A stretch of DNA of 64,000 nt from CAXBNB01 sp040222275 (GTDB lineage: Bacteria > Bacteroidota > Bacteroidia > Cytophagales > Cyclobacteriaceae), in assembly GCA_040222275.1 (NCBI GenBank), contig JAVKDJ010000021.1, forward strand, positions 1 through 64,000, written 5' to 3'. Position 1 is the first letter of the stretch; each line of letters opens with the position of its first letter. A model generated the notes under the pieces. It saw only the letters and a list, made by a program, of their open reading frames with translations. It searched no databases and was not told the DNA's origin. Shown piece after piece: positions 63,750 to 64,000 of this stretch. Position numbers and translations under genes: made by a program.

Positions 63750-64000
63750 TCATTCAAGGGTTATGGTTTTGGTATTTTCGTTGAGGGTAAATTTGTATGT
63801 CCCTACAGTACCTATAAACTTGAAGTTTTTATCACCATCATTGGCATTTTCGAAATTGGCATCAATGGTGTACCCATTGTCGGCATACCCCGGATAGTTC
63901 GTTCCGGAACCCCAATCGCCTTTTGCAGCAAAAACCCTGAAAGCCTCCACTGCAAATTCAGTAGTGGCAGAGAACACTCCTGCCTGTACCTGCACGAGCT
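63750..64000 (-). CDS. SusE/SusF-like starch-binding lipoprotein (C-terminal part)
   Basis: The frame enters from the right edge and covers 83 codons of a C-terminus. EFAVEAFRVFAAKGDWGSGTNYPG, GYTIDANFENANDGDKNFKF and YKFTLNENTKTITLE are the repeated beta-strand pattern of SusE/SusF C-terminal starch-binding modules. The lipoprotein signal and earlier modules are outside the window. SusC and SusD of this starch locus are expected just to the right. Confidence 0.75.
   Translation of the reverse strand, partial: LVQVQAGVFSATTEFAVEAFRVFAAKGDWGSGTNYPGYADNGYTIDANFENANDGDKNFKFIGTVGTYKFTLNENTKTITLE

Noticed and set aside
1..64000. CRISPR arrays, rRNA and tRNA genes
   Set aside because: No regularly spaced direct repeats and no tRNA or rRNA signature was recognised by eye; a dedicated tRNA scan was not possible.

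Overview
The window looks like the chromosome of a free-living, polysaccharide-degrading member of the Bacteroidota, probably Cytophagales or a close relative. Evidence is a SusC/SusD pair under ECF-sigma/FecR control, a hybrid two-component system with a Reg_prop/Y_Y_Y sensor, a secreted amylase with a type IX secretion (T9SS) C-terminal sorting domain, many lipoprotein signal peptides, TAnnTTTG-like promoter boxes and few Shine-Dalgarno sequences. No rRNA, tRNA or CRISPR array was seen.

Layout. 1-2.4 kb: a transposase-like tail, degenerate intergenic repeats, and a BlaI/BlaR1-type pair whose membrane peptidase carries an amidase-like sensor. 2.4-14.4 kb: an SMP-30 lipoprotein, then a minus-strand operon running AraC regulator, LgoD-like dehydrogenase, UxaA, UxaB, lactonase-type amidohydrolase, SDR dehydrogenase, FucP permease, an uncharacterised lipoprotein and a GH20-like glycosidase. 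Together these can take L-galactose (or L-fucose) to 2-keto-3-deoxygluconate-type acids. 14.6-19.5 kb: a HigBA toxin-antitoxin pair, an esterase, a phosphotriesterase-like lipoprotein, a TM-helix-repeat channel and a tail-anchored sulfotransferase. 19.7-21.6 kb: an AT-rich AbiH abortive-infection gene lying between two 75-bp direct repeats. 21.6-27.2 kb (minus): GH2 beta-galactosidase, a Tat-exported Gfo/Idh/MocA oxidoreductase and a PmoA-type (DUF6807) protein.

27.2-34.7 kb (plus): a LacI regulator with a perfect LacI-type operator, then (after a DUF962 membrane protein) an MFS carrier, two xylose-isomerase-like TIM barrels, an RpiB-type isomerase and split DhaK/DhaL kinase subunits. This gene set fits tetrulose (erythrulose-type) or related sugar-acid catabolism better than glycerol use. 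34.7-49.7 kb: FG-GAP/ASPIC protein, SusD, SusC with STN domain, FecR and ECF sigma on the minus strand, with a divergent 1386-residue hybrid two-component regulator. 49.8-53.1 kb: a sterol-desaturase-family enzyme, a GntR/FCD regulator with upstream palindromes, and an orphan REC-AraC regulator.

53.1-59.1 kb is a gene-poor, AT-rich accessory stretch. It holds a small stress-type cluster (CsbD-like, a small conserved protein, a cupin, a tiny basic protein, an AraC regulator), a truncated gene of the alanine dehydrogenase/carboxyethylornithine synthase family that is cut off where an endonuclease/exonuclease/phosphatase gene begins, and an unknown membrane protein. The AbiH, phosphatase-fold and membrane-protein genes share a near-identical 5' repeat module although they lie 36-38 kb apart or neighbour each other. 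This is the most unusual non-coding signal in the window. 59.1-64 kb: a starch locus (partial SusE-like protein, T9SS-secreted GH13 with CBM48, lipoprotein GH13).
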